A DNA stretch of 64,000 nt, taken from the NCBI GenBank assembly GCA_023853785.1, contig JAJIRX010000160.1:124001-188000 (forward strand), in the 5' to 3' direction. Numbering within the stretch: position 1 is the stretch's first letter; the number at the start of each line of letters is the position of its first letter. Both the position numbers and the translations under genes were made by a program. Source of the DNA: Psilocybe azurescens. Its lineage: Eukaryota > Basidiomycota > Agaricomycetes > Agaricales > Agrocybaceae. Positions 59,968 to 64,000 of this stretch are shown piece after piece. The notes under the pieces were generated by a model. That model was given only the letters and a program-made list of their open reading frames with translations. It had not been told where the DNA came from and searched no databases.

Positions 59968-60531
59968 GTTTCTGTATCAGATAAGGATACGCGTGCTGGT
60001 GTAGAGCGGGGAAGTAACCAGTGCTGCGGAGAATCACAACTAAACTTTTTAATATCGATCTTCCTGGGGAAAATTTGTAGAATCGATTGCTCATTGGGTG
60101 GTTATGCACGTGCTTATCTTAACATGATTGCCCAAACAGTTTCAAAGTGTTCAGTCCGCAGAACATATTTGGACACAAAGATACTCAGATGCAACTTAAT
60201 ATTTAGACATGCGTCAAATGGCTCTGAATGATAAACAGCTAGTGGAAGAATGAAGGGGCGTGTTGAACGCATTCAATTCTTTGTTAACTACATATTACTT
60301 TTGTACTACGTTTATAACGCTAAGGCAATTCAAAGATGCCTAATCTACAATCCAGAGCTACAGTGAATATAATGGTGGTCGGGTCGTCAGGATGCGTGTT
60401 AGGAGGTCATTACAATGGTATCTACAGAGAAATGCTATGTGAGAAATGAATGTGCGGAAGGATGAACTTCCGATGCAAGCTGAAACAAGACGAGATAGAG
60501 TGCGAAAAATGGAGCATGTCTAAACAATTGA
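59968..60531. other. Intergenic region
   Basis: 5' flank of ADE4 and 3' flank of the SAM synthetase gene, both minus strand. No supported ORF. Confidence 0.45.
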
Positions 60532-61976
60532 TTATAGTTTGAGTTGCTTGGGTTTCTCCCATGTATAGTTGGGGTTTCCAAAGTGACCGTAAGAAGCAGT
60601 CTTGAGATATTGAGGCTTTTGCAAGTCAAGTTCGCGAACTAAACCAAGTTAATGAGATGTTATTCTAAGCCTAGGCAGACAATGACTAACCGATGACACC
60701 AGGTCGGAGGTCCCAGTTATTGCGAATAATCTCAACAAGCTCTTCGTCCGTCTTCTTGCCCGTACCATATGTATCGACGTAGATGGAAAGGGGCTCGGCA
60801 ACACCGATGGCATAAGAAAGTTGAACAAGGGCGCGACGAGCAAGCCCAGCAGCAACCAGGGATTTGGCTGCAGATGAATCAGATGGTGCGATAATGATAA
60901 GGCGAAAAATAAACCCACCAATCCAACGAGCAGTGTAGGCAGCAGATCGATCAACCTTGGAGAAGTCCTTTCCAGAGAAGGCTCCTCCTCCGTGAGCACC
61001 CCAGCCACCGTAGGTATCGACAATGATCTTGCGACCAGTTAAACCAGCATCACCTTGAGGTCCACCAATGACAAAGCGTCCAGAGGGTTGGATCTGAGGG
61101 TGATGTTAATAAGAACATAAAAGAAAAGACAGACATATCGTACGTGATAGACAGTCTTGTCATCCAGAAGGTTGGCAGGGATGACTCGTTTAACGATTTT
61201 CTCGAGGATTTCCTTTCGCAGATCTTCCGTCGAAATCTCCTCAGCGTGTTGCGTCGAGATGACGACAGTGTCAACACGAAGGGGAATAGTGGCGCCGCCA
61301 TCCTTCTTGTATTCGACGGTGACCTGGGTCTTGGAGTCAGGTCGGAGCCAACCAAGTTCGCCGGAGCGACGGGCAGCAGCCATAGCCGCATTCAGCTTGT
61401 GGGCAAGCATGATCGTCAGAGGCATGAACTCCTCGGTCTCATCGGTAGCATAACCGAACATAATGCCCTGATCACCAGCACCATGGTCTTCAAGAGATCC
61501 GTGGTCCAAACCTTGAGCAATGTCAGGCGACTGTTGCTCGATAGCGACCAAAATGTTGCAAGTCTTGTAATCGAATCCTTTGGAGGAATCATCATATCCG
61601 ATTTGCTTGATGGTCTCGCGGATGACTTTCTGATAATCTAGTTTGGCCTTAGTGGTGATCTCGCCGAACACCATGATCATTCCTGTCTTTGAGGCAGTCT
61701 CGCAGGCGACTTTGGATGAGGGATCCTCTGCAAGACAGGCATCGAGCTAAACACGTCCATGGTACTCAGTAACTAAATCGAGATGCACAGGACATGAGAG
61801 ACATACGATGGCATCGGAGACCTGGTCACAGATTTTATCTAGCTGGAAGTCAGGCTTAAAAAGCATGGAGCACAAGGGGTCAACATACCAGGGTGACCTT
61901 CACCAACAGACTCAGAGGTGAAAAGAAAGTGACCAGGTGCTAGGGCGGCATGAACTGCTTGTCCGTTCGGGGCCAT
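60532..61976 (-). CDS. S-adenosylmethionine synthetase
   Basis: Makes AdoMet from methionine and ATP in the cytosol. Start [20 protein letters not shown] at 61976. Motifs: [20 protein letters not shown] (split by an intron before AT AAA ATC), [93 protein letters not shown], and the conserved end [16 protein letters not shown]. Five introns of ordinary size; stop 60532-60534. Length close to 390-400, standard. No frame break. It lies in the same orientation as ADE4. Confidence 0.94.
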
Positions 61977-62269
61977 TGTGAGAAGTGAAAAGGAATGAGG
62001 GGGGAGGAGAAGAAGAAAGGAGGTGTAACGTTTGATTCTCAACCCTTTGAAATTTATCCAAAGTTGTTGCTTATATAATCTTATCGTTCCATATCACGCC
62101 ATCTCGTCCATCTTCTACCAATGTATTTTCTGAAACGGAAATGGTGCTATAGAAATAAATCGCTTAATGAGCCGCCACGTCGTTTCGCTGGATATTACAT
62201 ACGTATGCATCATGGCCAACCTTTTTTAAAATTACGTTCTAGTTATTACATTGTTACAGACGATTCGAC

Positions 62270-64000
62270 TTACAGCAACCCCACTCCCAGAGGATCGCTA
62301 CTGGTATCATTTTTGGGAAGCGCCTGAGAACTCTCCCCGGAGTTTGGTCTTGTCCCCTGTGAAAGGGACCCAGAGCTAGGACAGCTGGGAACTGTGGCTG
62401 GGATAGTGGCAACAGTTGGATCAAGAGGTAATGGAGTAGTTGGATAGCTAGAAAATGATGGTGTAGTAATGGCCCCGGGTTGTTCTTCGGATTGCGTCGG
62501 TGATCCCCAGGGGTTTTCCTCAAAAATAGGCATGTGCTGAGAAGGTTGAGACACAGACCAAGGATTGTTGATGGTCATAGCAGAAATGCGTGAAGACGAT
62601 TGTGGCGAATGAGCGCGTTCATGTCCCCATGCACTGAGAGTGTCACGGCCTCGAAGTTCAGATGTCTTTTCTGCTCCTTCATCGCTCTGACCTGTGTTCA
62701 GCAAGTCTTTGGCCACACCCGCATAAGCATCTTGGACGACCGAAAAAGCTGCCGAAGCATTCAAAGAGAGCTTCCCCACACCGATTTCACTCCTCCTCCT
62801 AACTCTGGTGGTATGGACCTCGACCAAATCGGTGAATTCGCCTGATTAGGGAGCGCTGAAATATAAGACCTTGATTGCGGCGCACCCAGGGGGGCTGGAG
62901 TTGAGCTAGAGCTCCTGCTTGGCCCAGGAAGCGGATTGGTGAGTTCAGGAAGCGAAGAGGATAAGTCTCGAAGGCTTGGAGACGTTTTGTGCACAGGAGA
63001 CGATGCAGTGTTCAAGGAATTAGACATTTTATCCATGAAAGCCGGCGCCTTCGATGGCAAACCTTGAAAAAACTGGGGTCCAGAAATGTCCTGCACGATG
63101 GGGTCGTCGGCGGCGCTATCGACTGGGCCAACCACTTCTGTTTCGCGATTTTGCCCAACAACAAATTTCCCGTTCATTTCCTCGTCCGTTCGTCCGTAAA
63201 GTTCGTTCCAAAAGCGTACATTCTTAGGGTTGGGGAATAACACGCCCATATCAGTATCGGCAGTACGACTGGTAGGATCGTCCAGGGTGGGGTTGTAATC
63301 AGGGTTGATGTTCTGGGCCATCTCCGATGGAGAGTTAAAGTAGTCCCAAACGCTAACGGTACGTTCACAGGGAGGTGGCCCGTTGCCGTCTCCCACCTTC
63401 CTTTCCTTCTCCGTATTGAACAGAAAATTCCCGAATTGGCAAGAATACAGATGATAGTAAAGCTTTCGTAGGAATCGTTCATTGAATTCGAAGCGCTCGG
63501 GATGTTGACGCTGGATTTGGCGCACAGACTCTAGGAATTGATGAAATACAGGGCTAGTCTCCTTTATGTGATGTTGGGAAACAAATCGATTTTGAACCGA
63601 AGCTAAGAATGCTTGTGCTGCGTCCGCCCCACTGCCAGAGTTAGCATCGCCTGTCGGAGATAGGAAGAATTTGTCAGAGGAAAGATGTCCACAACGATCC
63701 AAGAATTTATGGCCAAAAGACAACCAATCCTTCTCGATGAGGATTTCGAACCCGCGGATGGTTCGGTAGAAAGGATCAAGACAAAGTTGGGACAGTGCGG
63801 ACAGTTGGGAGGTACGATCCCAACCGTCAGAACAATGAATCAGTACATGTGATGAGTTGACGTGAATGTTTTTGTGACGATTAAGGTGCCTTCCAAGATA
63901 GCAGAAATATGTCGCAACCAGCCAGATCGACGTAAAGCCTGTTTGTCTAGTACTGCAAGGCCCGTAACGTGGTCGGGATCGTTATTGATACTGGCGAGGA
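62270..64000 (-). CDS. YMR1: Myotubularin-family phosphoinositide 3-phosphatase (5' end outside window)
   Basis: The visible part begins within the catalytic domain: [20 protein letters not shown], then the CX5R active site [20 protein letters not shown] and [70 protein letters not shown]. It should remove the 3-phosphate of PI3P and PI(3,5)P2. The C-terminal ~340 residues are disordered and rich in Ser/Pro. The C-run 62774-62777 has lost one base; adding it joins VKSVWG to [17 protein letters not shown] and carries the frame to TGA/TAA at 62270 instead of a stop after SVWGSSL. Start lies beyond 64000. Confidence 0.9.

Noticed and set aside
1..64000. Transposons, CRISPR arrays, rRNA or biosynthetic gene cluster
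   Set aside because: No transposase or reverse transcriptase, no direct-repeat arrays, no rRNA-like blocks and no backbone synthase genes were found; the genes are mostly conserved housekeeping functions.

Overview
This window is nuclear DNA from a filamentous basidiomycete, most likely an Agaricomycete (mushroom-forming fungus). Almost every gene is split by many introns of about 40-70 nt with GT..AG borders and CTRAY-like branch points. The gene set includes a class I hydrophobin, a copper-radical (glyoxal-type) oxidase, a DUF6593-like protein, a basidiomycete-style F-box protein and a secreted haem peroxidase. I cannot name the species. Exons below were joined by eye from splice signals and protein-family conservation.

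Layout. 1-7.3 kb: 3' part of RAD54 (recombination motor), LIN1/CD2BP2-like GYF splicing protein, a PQ-loop vacuolar amino-acid transporter, and a LisH-CTLH-CRA (RanBPM-like) protein. 7.6-15.7 kb: a Crb2/Rad9/53BP1-type checkpoint mediator, a single-pass Ser/Thr-rich membrane protein and a nucleotide-sugar transporter. 16-26.8 kb: mitochondrial NAD(P) transhydrogenase, an RtcB-family RNA ligase, a DapA-family aldolase and the tRNA pseudouridine-55 synthase PUS4, all on the minus strand. 27-36 kb: haem peroxidase, SWI5, CLP1 and an allantoate-permease-family transporter. 36-47 kb: F-box protein, hydrophobin, CTF18 and a URI/Bud27-like DUF3835 protein, the last two sharing a short divergent promoter. 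47-64 kb: a SAP-acidic-SAP-kinase fusion, DUF6593-like protein, PNO1/DIM2, glyoxal oxidase, ADE4, SAM synthetase and the start-less YMR1 myotubularin phosphatase running off the right edge.

The genes do not form one pathway. Four of them (RAD54, the Crb2-like mediator, SWI5, CTF18) serve recombination, checkpoint or replication, and several others serve RNA maturation (LIN1, PUS4, CLP1, PNO1, RtcB-like). No transposon, tRNA, rRNA or CRISPR array was seen.

Two things stand out. First, about twenty conserved reading frames are each broken by a single-base insertion or deletion at a short homopolymer, including genes expected to be essential; this looks like uncorrected consensus error rather than decay, and any automatic annotation of this contig will be fragmented. 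Second, splicing is unusually intricate: a 4-nt microexon in the transhydrogenase, 10-nt and 15-nt microexons in the transporter and SWI5, two GC-AG introns, and an ADE4 start codon split by an intron. No clearly new multi-gene system was found; the most novel-looking single gene is the SAP-kinase fusion, whose kinase domain appears to lack the usual ATP-binding lysine.
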